A stretch of 64,000 nt of DNA, from assembly GCA_019925795.1 (NCBI GenBank), contig CM034298.1, positions 23,551,556 to 23,615,555 of the forward strand, in the 5' to 3' direction. The stretch comes from Dendrobium chrysotoxum (Eukaryota > Streptophyta > Magnoliopsida > Asparagales > Orchidaceae). The notes beneath the pieces are model-generated. The model did no database searches, had not been told where the DNA came from, and saw nothing but the letters and a program-made list of their open reading frames with translations. Position numbers and translations under genes: made by a program. Every line of letters starts with the position of its first letter. Within the stretch, counting starts at the first letter, position 1. Shown here piece after piece: positions 1 through 10,477 of the stretch.

Positions 1-614
1 ACGTCCCCTCTAGAGGTCAAATCTGGAAGGCCAAGTTTTTGAATGTTTAGATTGATCTCAATAGAACTTTAAATTTCTTTAGAATAATTATCAATTTGCA
101 TATCATCTTTATGGCTAATCATCAAAATTAATATAGAAGGATACTTTTTATTAAATTTGCTACCTTTTGCCATTAATGGGGCAAAGTAAAAGTCAAATAA
201 TAGGAGCGGGGATGGGTATTTTATGCCACCATCCATCAATCTAATACATCTCTAATCAATGCACATCCTCTCTTTTTATTAAATTATTCTTTTCTTTTTT
301 ATTTAGTACAGTAGTTCAACATCCTCCTACGAAGCCTCCAGGTCATCTTCCAGATCAGGCCATCGGCTCTCATCGAAAGTTATTGAGAAATATGAAAAGA
401 CTTATTAATCAACTTTTTAAGTGCCCAGGATAAAGCTATATCCCAACTATCTTCAATTGACAGAGAAATATTAGAAGGATTACCTGAAATGGTTTTGACT
501 TGATTGAGGATAGTATTTAGGATTATCTTTCTTATTTGCATGTTTTGGCCTTCTAGCCTTAGGGAACTGGAAATCTGACTTTTTTAAAAGGATCCTAAAG
601 ACCTTCCTTACCCA
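1..614. other. Non-coding, no gene seen
   Basis: No supportable reading frame or RNA gene is visible in this AT-rich stretch. It lies downstream, in element orientation, of the minus-strand gag remnant that follows, so it may be decayed interior of the same retrotransposon. I could not identify a zinc knuckle or protease motif in it. Confidence 0.4.
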
Positions 615-1870
615 CTATGTTTTAAAATGGTATGGTCTTGCCAACCTCTCTTTAATGTGGGTCGAGTAAGGCTCTCTACGAGGTTCAGAAGTTATTTGGA
701 ATAGTTGCCTTTGAGCTGGTGGTGGTGGAAAAGCACTGGGTTGGCTGGTTACTGGTTGCTTTCCCTTGTCGACTGCTGACACTATGGATGCTTTCTTTTT
801 GAAGGATTTCATTGACTTTGGAGCTCTCTTGTCATCTAGAAGATCCTTAAAGAATGGCATGTGAGGAGCCTCTTCATGTAGGTTGCTTGCCTTGTTTAGA
901 AACTTCTCAAAGGTTTTAATTATGAAACCCTTTAGAAGAAAAGTGACAAGCCCATGGATATTCTTCAAAAGAATCTCGACTGCATATTGCTCTTGTAGCT
1001 GGGGTTCATACTTCATCGAGAGGTTTTACCATCTCAAGATGTACTCAACCAGAGACTCTCACGGCTTTTGCTTTTCGACGATGAGATCACCCATAGTTGT
1101 GTGTTGCTGCGCTCCTGAAAATATCTTTCAGAATATATTTTAAGTTTATTAAAAGTTTTCATAGAACAATTGGGCAGATCTGTGTACCAATCAAAAGCTA
1201 TACTGGAAAGATAACTAATAAATTGGTGAAAAAGTAGAGCATTTGACCCCCTGCTAAGAAGTGGGCTAGATGCTACCTTGGGTATTCAATTCTGTTGAAA
1301 ATTTTAAAGGATTATGGCATAAATCCCTTCAGATATGGAACTAAATCATATTACTCAAGGTAGGGTCTACCATTTGGAATAGATGTAGTTCCTGGTTAAT
1401 GAGCTGAGGCCTCCCTTACATGGTCTTTGATCATCTGCTTGATATCATTTTGGTCTGATACTAAAGGGACTGAGGAAACTATCAGTTGGACTATCGGTTG
1501 CACTGGGGGAATTGATAAAACTAGTTACTGGACTGGAGGGATTGTTGACACTGACTTAGGGATCTTAAAGTTGGATTATGGCTTCCTAGTTTGGTCAGTG
1601 GCTGCTTGGATGATAGGTTATTTTAGTTTAAACAGGGGTTGTTGGGTCTTTGTCCAAATGCTCTTACATTTTCTTAAGCTGTAGGAACATGTCTACAACT
1701 TGTGCCTCCAGGTTTTTGATATACTGTTCATGATTTTTAGCCCTTACTGATTCATCTGAATCTGAATTAATAGTTGCTAAACCTTTCTCCTTGCCAGAAT
1801 GGCTTTTACTTGGCTTACTTTCTTTGGTTGATCCCCTGGTCTTAACCATGCAAACACTACTAGTAACCAC
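615..1870 (-). pseudogene. Decayed Ty3/gypsy gag (Tat-like)
   Basis: Gag is the capsid protein of LTR retrotransposons and packages the element RNA in cytoplasmic particles. Reading leftward, the N-terminal part (1870-1664) has a charged Ser/Lys-rich segment and then a helical stretch, EQYIKNLEAQVVDMFLQL. The capsid core follows: AFDWYTDL at 1198-1175, then VEYILRW, a stop and NLSMKY near 1060-1005. The last part (1016-615) is open for 133 codons. This order and the W-Y-T-D-L and E-Y-I-x-R-W motifs are typical of plant Ty3/gypsy gag (Retrotrans_gag family), and the overall style resembles Tat-group polyproteins. Several in-frame stops separate the pieces, so it cannot make a full protein. Lineage is judged by eye; membership of Ty3/gypsy is well supported, the Tat subgroup less so. 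Confidence 0.75.
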
Positions 1871-2283
1871 ATCTTCTTCTATCAGTAGGTTATCAAACTA
1901 CGGATCAAATACTTCTTCAGCTTCCTTTTTTCTCAAGATATCCTTAATCACCTGTACTACCTCATCAGTCGATTGGTCCCTTATTACCTCAGGGTCAATG
2001 GGTAAGTATCCTTTGTAATCCATCATATCATAAAACTCCTTGTCTTATAGTTAGAAATAATGGCTTGTAGCTTAAGATCATCAACTATCGAAGGCTCTAC
2101 CAATAATTGCTCAATCATTTCCTAGTTTTTATTTTGAGTTATCCCTTCCCCTTCGACTGTCTTAGGGTTGGTAGTCTGAAAGGTGGCCTCCCCGATAGGG
2201 TGAGGGATATCTACCTGAGGAGGTAATGCAGGGGCTTAAAGAGTGATAGCTCCTACATCATGCAAGGTAAACTTCTTAGATCC

Positions 2284-3454
2284 CTACGTGGGGAGGTCAG
2301 GGAAAATAGGTGGAATATAAAAAAGACTATCTAGGAAATGCACTAAGACATCAATTGAGGTATCAACTGAATCAATAACTGGAACATCTACTGAACTAAC
2401 AACTGCGGCACCCAGTATATCAACTGGGGTCAATACAACACTAACTAGGATCAATGATAGCTTTACTGAAGACAGAGTTGGCTTTACTAAAGGTGGAGGA
2501 ATATCAACTCTACTAATTTTCTTAGGGACATACTTTCTTTTTGGGGACTTGGGCCTCTTTCCCTTAGCTTCCATTATCCCTTAAATTTTAGAATCCTCCT
2601 TGATTTTCACCACCACTGAGGCCAGATTTGCAAATTTTGGTTAGGGGATCGGTAGCCTGCCAATAGAGTGGCGGCCCTTTCTAGGTCTAGTAAGTACAAT
2701 ACCCTCTTTTTTAGAGGATGGAGGGCATGGTACTCATTGGTAACCATCTACCAACACAGAAGTCACCGGTTGCCATACAAACTTCTTAATTCTTCTAATA
2801 GGCTAGGGATTCAAATTTTTTGCTTTAAATCTTTCTTACTTAAAGATTTCCTTTTAAAACTTATGTAAGATCATCCCCTTTAGATGTATCACTTATTATT
2901 CCTTAGTTTTACCTTACTAGGCAGCACAAGTATGGATAATGTTCCTCAAAATCCTAGTTCTTTGTAGCAATTGTTCCTTTGGTAATTTCTTAATTGAGTA
3001 GTCCATCGGGCATGGTGAGGAACTAGCTATCTTAGTCATCCTCTCCTCCCATGTAGCAGCAACTAAGGGTAAGAAATGACTCCCTTTAAGAAGTGGAGAG
3101 GAGGCAGGGATAGAAAGATCATCATCAGCCTTTGGTTCTACTCGTCTCAGAGTCTTAACTTCAGCAACATTCCTTACCTTTGCAATCTTCTTCCTAACTC
3201 TTCTCAAATAGTTCTTTCCCTGATTTTTTACTTCTGAATGGGATCCCAAAATGCCATCCTTCCTCAAAAATAGACTTTACTTCAGCAGTCTCAGTAAAAA
3301 CTTTTGACTCTCCTTCCTCCATATTGGTATTGGGGGATCCATCCCCTGATCCAAGAATAAATTTCAACACATGAGTGTCTAGCTTAAAAGCATCGAGGTT
3401 AACTAACATCTCCCCGTTCACTAATAGTTCAATAGTTTGAAATCCTAAACCCAA
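2284..3454 (-). pseudogene. Reading frames upstream of the gypsy gag
   Basis: Three minus-strand reading frames (3454-3194, 3267-2917, 2574-2284) lie upstream of the gag remnant in the same orientation. The first two overlap in different frames and encode corresponding text around 3267-3194 (GWHFGIPFRSKK in one frame, DGILGSHSEVKN in the other), so a frameshift probably split one older frame. The product is Lys/Glu-rich with a basic patch (RRVRKKIAKVR) and has no domain I recognise. Some Tat-group elements (Ogre) carry an extra ORF before gag; this could be such an ORF or simply the gag leader. Function unknown. Confidence 0.4.
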
Positions 3455-4599
3455 CTGAATGGTTTTTCTAAAGTCAATTTCTTCATAGGTTAAACCTTTC
3501 TAAAAGGTGAAAATCAGCTTGCCTGCCATTTGATATGAGTTGAGTTTCTGGAATTTGAAAAAAGAATTAGAATTATATATTTTTGAAATTAAATTTTGAA
3601 ATTCATAACGGACCCTATATTTATCACATATACCAAGTTGTAATACTTACAACCCAATATACGATGATAGATACAAAGAATAGTTATTGTTTAAAGGAGA
3701 TTGAAATTTTCACTATATATACTAGACTACAAGGGTTTTGTAGGGTAGCATATGATGGTGTCAATTTTAAACTGAGTTTTAAAAAGATTTTGATTTCCAA
3801 AAATTGATGAATTTCCTCTAAATTTTGAAACACAACATATTGGGTTTCACTCAACCTGACGGCTTACAAAATTAGCAAGAAAATTCAAGGGAGTTATTTG
3901 ATTGACACTTCCACACCAATGACTGAATTGAGGTGCTGTGTCAAAGCTAGAACCTTCAAAATTTGAAAAACTTGAAAACAAGACCAACGAGACTTCTCTT
4001 AATTTTAAAACCCAACATATTAAGTTGGACCCAATAATGTAAGTTCATAAAATTGAGATGGGCATTTTAAAAGTTTGACGTGACACTATCGCCCTGCCAG
4101 TTAATTTGGGGGCAGAAGGTCAAAGCCCAATTTTTGAATAGAGGTTTCACCGCTCTTTTGATATAAATCTCTTTTGATGTTGGCTAAGCTCTCCCAAGGA
4201 AGAAATGGATAGAGATGCCAATAGAAGGAAAGGTAATTAAGACTACCAATGAAATAATATTTCTCCATTAATAGAGATGGAGAGAGAGATTTAATCCCAC
4301 TAGGCATGTTATTTTTTATTCGGGGTTGGAAATGGGGTTTTGAAAAGGTTAATTTTCTTTGGGAAATTTTTGAATTATCTTTTGAATTTTAATTATGAAA
4401 TCAAACATCCCATAAAAAAGGTATACCACTTCAAGAGGTGGAAGCAAGATTTCAAAATCGGGTTCAAATTTAGAATTACAAATTCCATCTCGAATATCAT
4501 AACTAAATTTAGGAAAGAACTACATATGCCCTGAAGGGTCAAAGTGAAGTTCAATCAAATATCTTGCTATGATAATTTAGATGAATTATCATTAGTTTC
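3455..4599. other. Non-coding leader-like region
   Basis: No convincing gene. The stretch lies between the upstream reading frames of the gypsy remnant and an LTR-like repeat, so in element orientation it sits where a 5' leader would be. I could not find a clear tRNA primer-binding site, which leaves the LTR edge undefined. Confidence 0.35.
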
Positions 4600-5650
4600 A
4601 TATTCAAAGTTTAATCAACAAATGATATATCTCCCCAAAGCAAGAAAATATCATTCATTATTAATTATTCAAACATGACGATAAGGATCGCCATTGATTT
4701 TAGTTTTCCCAAAAAAGATTAATTTGAATTTTTCAAAATTAATTTTAAAAAAAAAGTGGATGTGGGTTCTAAATCTCCTACGAATGCAAGCCCTCATAGT
4801 TAATTACATCTTAGGGAGGTTGAATTCCCTATAAATACTCTCGATTAAAATAACAGCATAATTCTATTTAGAGAATTTTTAGGAGTGATATCAAAGGAAG
4901 TGAATTTAGAGTTTCAATAGGGATCAGATCAAACATTGAACACTTATTTTTGGAGTCAATAAAGGAGAGGTAGGAGACACTTTGAGATTCTAAAAAAATT
5001 CAGAAGTGTGTCCAAACCTAATCTAAGTGTTGGGCATTAAATTTTAGATTGAGGGAATCTTTGATTTGAATTAATAATTTATTAAAAATTTTGGATTATA
5101 TTCCTAGAGGTTAGGGTCTTATGATACAAAATCTACCCCAGATCCTAAATCTAAATTGGGCATTGGACAATAGTGACCCGAACCTAACTAATGCACTACA
5201 AAACCTGGACTTATCTCTGCCTAGATTAGGGAGCCAACTGACCACCTAGTCGATTAGAATCTATAAGTCTTATTATTTTTATGAAATAGTGGTAAGGATG
5301 TTGTTGTTAACATTTTTGAGAATTGGGACCGATGTCTAGAGAAAATCCTAATTGGTCCCTTGACTAATGTAGGGTGAAAATGCTTAAATCAAATGTAATT
5401 AAAATTTTAAACTCTTTTAATTAATTTTTAGTGTAATACATGTTGATCAACTCAGTTAATTGCATAAAATGTATATGAAGCAATATTAAAAAGACTTAAA
5501 AATCATCTTTCCCTAGATATTACATAACATCTCCTTAATAGATCTGCACCCTCAAAGGCTAGGGGGTTTGCCAAAACCCATAGGCGAGGAGGTGCCTAAC
5601 AAGGAAGAGAAAGTTAATAATATGCTTTATGCAAACTCCTGGCGGTTCCT
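4600..5650 (-). repeat. Dispersed repeat R1, inverted copy (LTR-like)
   Basis: The reverse complement of this stretch follows 57090-58200 closely. Shared landmarks include GTTAGGCACCTCC near 5600 and 57098, a box reading CCCAACACTTAG near 5030 and 57660, and AATTAACTA(C/T)GAGGGCTT near 4800 and 57890. It has no coding capacity and lies upstream of a minus-strand gypsy gag, so the simplest reading is that it is part of that element's 5' LTR. A third, partial copy is at 16380-18030. Confidence 0.7.
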
Positions 5651-6190
5651 TGACTTGTCTCGCTGTTGAGAATGTAGTCCACTGAACATTGAGTTTTCTC
5701 CATTCACTATTGCGAATATGGTCAGGTGAATGTGGGACTCCCTTTCTTTTCTCTATTCTTCTATTTTGATATGGTTAGGTGATAGATGATTTCCCCCTTC
5801 TCTTTCTTTATTTTTTATTCCTTCTTTCATTTCCTTATTTTCATTCTTTCTTACTATTATAATTTGGTCAGGTGATTGTTAAACCCCCTTATTCCTCAGA
5901 TCACTATAAGCATATATGCTGGTTGATTGTTGAGTCTTTTATAGCTCTTTATTTTACCAGTTTGATCTGGTCAGACAAATATTGAGTCATTTCCATTCAT
6001 TGTTTAGAGTTGTTCATATGAACATGAGATCCCTTTCTCCTTCTTCTATTCAACTATTTCAATCTGGTCAGATGGATAGTTGATCTTCTTTCCTTATCTT
6101 TCTATCACTATTCTGATCTTGTCAGGAGAGTGTCGAACCTCCCTCATTCGCTATATCGATCTAGTCAGGCAAATGTTGGGTTTCTTTCTC
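5640..6190. repeat. Degenerate minisatellite (GGTCAGGTGAATGTTG type)
   Basis: About eight diverged copies of a unit built on TCTGGTCAGGTGAATGTTGA followed by a CT/T-rich segment recur at irregular spacing of roughly 50-90 bases. No coding frame. Its position next to an LTR-like repeat suggests an untranslated part of a gypsy element, but this is not proven. Confidence 0.6.
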
Positions 6191-6600
6191 CCTTTTGCCC
6201 ACCATGCCTGCATAATTATGTGATCATAGTATGATTGATTGACTATTACATGATTTTGTGAGTATTGCATGATTAGATGATTATTGTATGATCATGTGAT
6301 CATTACATGTTTATGTGGTTGTCGCAAGATTATTACATGATCACATGCTTGCTGTGTGATTTGATAATTATTAAATGATTATTACATGCTTGCATGTTTA
6401 TAGCATGATTGCATATTACTATGTGATTGTATAATTTGATGGTTTTGGTATGATTATGTGTTGATTGCTTGATCGATGATTATTATATGATTTAATAATC
6501 ATTATGTAGTTGTGCATCCATTGTATGATTGTGTGAGCATTGCATGAGGTGACACTTATTGCATGATCAGATTATTATTATGTGATTGGGTATTTCTTAG
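6190..6600. repeat. Degenerate short repeat (GCATGATTATGTGATT type)
   Basis: A run of imperfect copies of a unit near 16-22 bases, for example ATTGCATGATTATGTGATT, fills this stretch. GCATGA and TGTGAT words alternate throughout. No gene is present. Confidence 0.6.
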
Positions 6601-6646
6601 ATTTTGATCGGTTGTTGGGTTGCATCTTCTTAGAGATAGGGAGGTC

Positions 6647-6651
6647 AATGC
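6647..6651. repeat. Target site duplication AATGC (left)
   Basis: Identical to bases 11905-11909 on the other side of the gag-only element. Five bases is the usual duplication length for LTR retrotransposon integrases. Confidence 0.93.
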
Positions 6652-7285
6652 TGAAAGTTCGAAAGGGATGTTAAGCCCTAGTGAACTAGTCCCGAGGCTA
6701 ACCAAGAGGGGGGGTGAATTGGATATTTGAAACAAAACAAAAATCTTTTTATAACGTGCAACGGAAACGAATTAAAATAACGATAAAAAGATCAATCACA
6801 GATATCACCAAAGCAGATAATCGCAACAAAATAAAGTGCGGAAAAATAATAAGAAAGAACACACCGAATTTATAGTGGTTCGGTCCAACCTGACCTACGT
6901 CCACTCCTCGGAGGCACCCTCCAAGTATTGCACTAAACCAAAAGTGTCTCTCCTTCAGCCCCCACAGCTAGGCGGAGAAGCCCTTAAAAAATCACTTCCA
7001 CCTTCCCCGGTGCGGCGGAGTAGCCGGGTACTTTGACACCAAAGAGCACTTCTTCTTCCCAAAACTTCCTTCGAGACAAGCCTTGAATCGAAGGTACTTA
7101 GGTTCAAGCCTGCCGGAGCAACCATGTGAACCCCCTCACACTCCCTCGAGAAACCTCCTTCCCAGGCTCTTCTCCCTCTCAAACTCCACCCTTTCCTTCT
7201 CCCTTTCAAGCTCTCTTTTCAAGTTTTCTCCAAAAGAACGAAGCCTCAATGGCTGCCAAAGACACTTATCAAGTGCCTTGAGAAA

Positions 7286-7294
7286 GCTTAAATA
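7286..7294 (-). promoter_or_regulatory. TATA-like box of the LTR promoter
   Basis: The minus strand reads TATTTAAGC here. The same nonamer occurs at the matching place in the right LTR (11112-11120), the solo LTR (19642-19650) and two LTRs of the larger Sirevirus (25405-25413, 43025-43033). Conservation between two LTR families and its place just downstream of the palindromes make it the best candidate TATA box; no transcript data support it. Confidence 0.6.
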
Positions 7295-7332
7295 AAGAGC
7301 TCCAAAAACCCTTGCAAATTAGTTCTTGCGGC

Positions 7333-7800
7333 AAAGATCGTCCAGGACGATCGCCGGATCGTCCAGGACGATGTGCTCCAAAAGACGGCTTTAGAAAACC
7401 TTAAAAACTCAATTTTACCGCCAAAGATCGTCCAGGACGATCGCAGATCGTCCAGGACGATGTGCTCCAAAAGGCGGCTTCAGAAAACCCTAAAAACTCA
7501 ATTCTGCAGCCAAAAATCATCCAGGACGATCGTAGGATCGTCCAGGAAGATGTGCAGAATTTGACCTGATAGTCCCGTACGATCCTGGGATAGTCCAAGA
7601 CGATCAGAACAAATTTTGCACAAATCGTCCAGTACGATATATAGATCGTCCAGAACGATTAGAACAAATTTTGACTATTAAATCCTTGCCTAAATTGTCA
7701 TGGAGGCTAGGGTTTTGAGATCATATTGGATCGTCTAGGATGATTAGTTCAATGAACAGATCATCCTGGACGATCAGAAATCGTCCAGTACGATTTGTTC
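7333..7800. repeat. U3 palindrome array (left LTR)
   Basis: About fourteen copies, perfect or decayed, of the 15 bp palindrome ATCGTCCAGGACGAT (7 bp arms around one base) occur here. Many come in pairs separated by 5-6 bp, so centres are 20-21 bp apart. Part of the array is also organised in ~90 bp blocks starting near 7333, 7423 and 7513, which include a GTGCTCCAAAAG(A/G)CGGC segment. The array lies just upstream of the TATA-like box in element orientation, where promoter control sequences are expected. Confidence 0.9.
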
Positions 7801-8098
7801 AAAAGTTAAACTTCTGGTTTTGATAGGATCTCACTCCCCCTAAGTATGTGTACACATGGTCATAAATAAACATATACCATTACAGGACTTGACTCAAGGA
7901 ATTAAAAAGTACATCAATGAGAAATACAATAAAGCCTATTCTACTCATTCTTGAGTCTTGAATCTTTCTTGTATTGATGCATGCTGTTCCTGAAATGTTA
8001 GTACACACACAAATAAATATACATTCCAAATATTAGAAGATGTGAGCCATAATGTTTGTTATCATCAAAATAGAAACTTGTGAGCTAGAGTCGTAACA

Positions 8099-8112
8099 AT
8101 CTCCCCCTTTTT
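8099..8112 (-). other. Polypurine tract
   Basis: The minus strand reads AAAAAGGGGGAGAT immediately before the 3' LTR. This is the RNase H-resistant primer for plus-strand DNA synthesis. Two similar purine boxes lie further upstream in the element at 8163-8173 and 8333-8345. Repeated polypurine boxes are a reported hallmark of Sireviruses. Confidence 0.85.
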
Positions 8113-8699
8113 GATGATGGCAAATATTACTGGTTGAATTTGCAAAAAAGATATTTTCTCCTATCTCCCCCTCACTAAGAAAACGTCTTTTAAAAACAGG
8201 GAGAAATACTTTCTTCTTTTTTTTTTAATTTTTAAAATAACTACAACAACAATATGATGTAAAATAAACGACACAAAAATAAATATCACAAATACAACAG
8301 TACGTAAAAAACATCACAAATACAACAATATGTTCTCCCCCTTTGACATTATCAAAAAGAGGAGGAGCAAAAATTTGAAAAGTCACCTCTTAAGGTTCTC
8401 CAAAACTTAGTAAGACATGAATTGACTTCTTTGAACCCAGAAAGGTTAGAGAATCAGAAAATGTAAATCCAAACTCAGGTTTTTTTTAAAAAGGCGAAAA
8501 AACTTTTTAAGCCAATATCTAAATCAAGGAACAAATTAGATAAGGAAACAAAAATATTTCAAAACTCCTTTCATGAAATACATCTAATAGAAGATTGATG
8601 CAAAGTAATGAATCAAAAAATCTTGATTTTCAAACTCAAGTAACGAATTTATCAAAAAGTCATACGAGTTTTCTAAACTTTAGAAATTTACAAGAATGG

Positions 8700-8895
8700 A
8701 AGCAGCTTTTATGGCTAATTTTGTGCCTCTTTTTTTAATTTGTTTGGCGCTTTGCACATCTTTTAATTTTTGATACACTTTGTGTATTAAATTTGGCAAT
8801 TTCACATCTTTTCAGTTTTGGGCTCATTTTGTGCCTCTTTTCAATTTGTTTGGCGTACTGCGCATCTTTTGATTGCCTCCTTTCTAAATCTTTAA
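8700..8895 (-). repeat. Conserved short tandem repeat before the polypurine region
   Basis: About three to four imperfect units near 50 bp, each with an AGGCACAAAATGAGCCC-type half and an AAAAGATGTGCA-type half (minus strand). Equivalent arrays occur at the same place in the two other Sireviruses (26995-27150 and 31690-31830). The minus strand is open for 65 codons (8932-8735) with Lys/Arg-rich repeating words, but the frame is not kept in the other copies, so I treat it as non-coding. Confidence 0.7.
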
Positions 8896-9429
8896 AATCA
8901 GCAAACCTTATTCTTATGATAAAGACGAACAACCTGAATAAGATAATCTTGAAGTTGGTTCAATAATTTGCAAAAGATTCCTATGAGATAGAAAAAATAT
9001 TGGGAGATGAAAAAAGTTTTAATTTCAAAAACCAATTTATAATCTGAAACAGATTTTAACTCAAAAGTAAGATAGCCTTATTCAAAGAAACAAGATAGAG
9101 AGACAAAATCATGAGTTTTCTTCCTTTACTTGATTTTAGAGAAATCAACCATAACTAACAAAGTATTTAGAAAATACAGGAGGTAAATTTTCCATTATTA
9201 GAAAATAAGATCTTAAAAAAATGATTTAAAACAAGAGGTGTTATGTGTGTGCTTGATCAGAGGAATAATAAAAAACATCAAAAAAAATTTTAAAAGGAAA
9301 AAAAAAATACTAAAACACAGAAAACACAATGAATAAAACAATAGTAACAGAAAAATAAAACAAAAAACATAAACACACAAAAAGAACATTAATTTACATC
9401 AGCTTGCTCCTGATATGATGATTCAGAAG

Positions 9430-10422
9430 CTAGATCTGCCCAGGACATTTTTCATTTTGCTTATCAGCCTTTATTATAATTTGCTTAGCTTTACCCTTTT
9501 CCTTTTCTGGAAGGGTTCTTAAGTTCAGGCACTGATTTTTCATATGTCCAGGCTTCCTACATCCAAAACAAATAACATTAGAAGAAAACTTTACATTCTT
9601 ACCATTTTTACCTTTGTTCCACTTTTGATGTTGATGTTTGTGCCTTAGTAGATTTTTCAATTTGTTTGTTGCTGATGCTAACTCTTCACTTTCATCACTT
9701 TCTGAGTTATTTTTTCCAATGTCTTCAGTTTTCAGCACTATCATTTTATCTGCATCCAAAAGCTTTTGACCCAAACCTTGCTCGTAGGCAATGAGTGAGC
9801 TAATCAAATTATCAATAGAATATTCATTCAAATTTTTTGATTCAGAAATTGCAATGACTTTGGCATCAAATTTAGCAAGTAGAGAACGTAGGATTTTATT
9901 AACTTTTTCAAAATTTGAAAGTTCTTTTCCTAAAGCATATAATGATGTCATAATTTGAGAAAACCTAGTAAACATGTCCAAGATCGTTTCATAAGATTTC
10001 ATGCTAAAAAGTTCATAATCATGCATTAACATATTTAGCCTAGATTGCTTGATTTCACAAGTACCTTCATATCTAGTGCATAATTTATCCCAGATTTCTT
10101 TGCCAGAAGTGCATGCAGATATTAACATACAATCATCAGAATTCAAAGCACAGAAAAAACAATTTAAACATTTAGCATTTAATTGAGCATTGATCTGATC
10201 TATTCTACTCCATTCAGAAAAGGGAATATCAATTTTAATTTCATTTATAATACGTGACGGTGTAGAATAACCAATTTGAATCATATGCCACATGCGATAA
10301 TCAATAGATTTCAAGAAAGTAGACATACGGATTTTCCAAAAATCAAAAGTAATATTTTCAAATAAAGGTGGTCGGGTGATTGAATATCCTTCCGCAATAT
10401 TACGATTACAAAAATTAGCCAT
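9430..10422 (-). CDS. gag: Intact Sirevirus-like Gag
   Basis: A 330-codon capsid/nucleocapsid protein. Residues 1-120 carry the start motif ANF-NRN--EGYSIT and F-FWK-RM-TFL, typical of the DUF4219/UBN2-type gag of plant Copia elements. A helical central part follows (EIWDKLCTRYEGT, about residues 110-122; SYETILDMFTRFSQI, about residues 145-160). A complete CCHC zinc knuckle, CFGCRKPGHMKNQC, lies at residues 285-298 and would bind element RNA. The protein stops about 30 residues after the knuckle, whereas the related gag at 37856-39291 continues into a long coiled coil that is absent here. The start was chosen because the same position opens both related gags (39291, 42249), about 40-60 bp inside the primer site. 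It is one of the few long, unbroken transposon frames in the window. Confidence 0.92.
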   Translation of the reverse strand: MANFCNRNIAEGYSITRPPLFENITFDFWKIRMSTFLKSIDYRMWHMIQIGYSTPSRIINEIKIDIPFSEWSRIDQINAQLNAKCLNCFFCALNSDDCMLISACTSGKEIWDKLCTRYEGTCEIKQSRLNMLMHDYELFSMKSYETILDMFTRFSQIMTSLYALGKELSNFEKVNKILRSLLAKFDAKVIAISESKNLNEYSIDNLISSLIAYEQGLGQKLLDADKMIVLKTEDIGKNNSESDESEELASATNKLKNLLRHKHQHQKWNKGKNGKNVKFSSNVICFGCRKPGHMKNQCLNLRTLPEKEKGKAKQIIIKADKQNEKCPGQI

Positions 10423-10464
10423 GGATCGAATTCAAAAGTTTTTAAACTTAAATTTTGAATCCCT

Positions 10465-10475
10465 CTCTGATACCA
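10465..10475 (-). other. Primer-binding site, initiator tRNA-Met
   Basis: The minus strand reads TGGTATCAGAG two bases after the 5' LTR. This matches the complement of the 3' end of plant initiator tRNA-Met, the usual primer of Copia reverse transcription. Confidence 0.92.
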
Positions 10476-10477
10476 CT

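Larger units (their letters stand above)
6652..8098 (-). repeat. Left (3') LTR of the gag-only element
   Basis: A 1447 bp LTR that reads TGTTAC...CTTTCA on the minus strand. In element orientation it begins at 8098 with U3, has palindrome arrays at 7800-7333, a TATA-like box at 7294-7286, then R/U5 with a conserved CCTGACCTACGTCCACTC segment and the G-run box CAAGAGGGGGGGTGAATT near 6705. It is near-identical to 10478-11904, except for scattered substitutions and one extra 20 bp palindrome unit. Confidence 0.95.

Noticed and set aside
6836..7295. Overlapping frames on both strands in the LTR, also repeated at 10817-11035 and 19175-19651
   Set aside because: They recur only because the LTR recurs; they cover R/U5 sequence, have no domain, and differ in frame between copies.
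7288..7598. Frames rich in SSWTI / RSSRT repeats, and a first impression of a CRISPR-like array
   Set aside because: The repeated unit is the short U3 palindrome with 5-6 bp spacers, inside LTRs of a plant retrotransposon. CRISPR repeats with unique 30-40 bp spacers are absent, as are cas genes.
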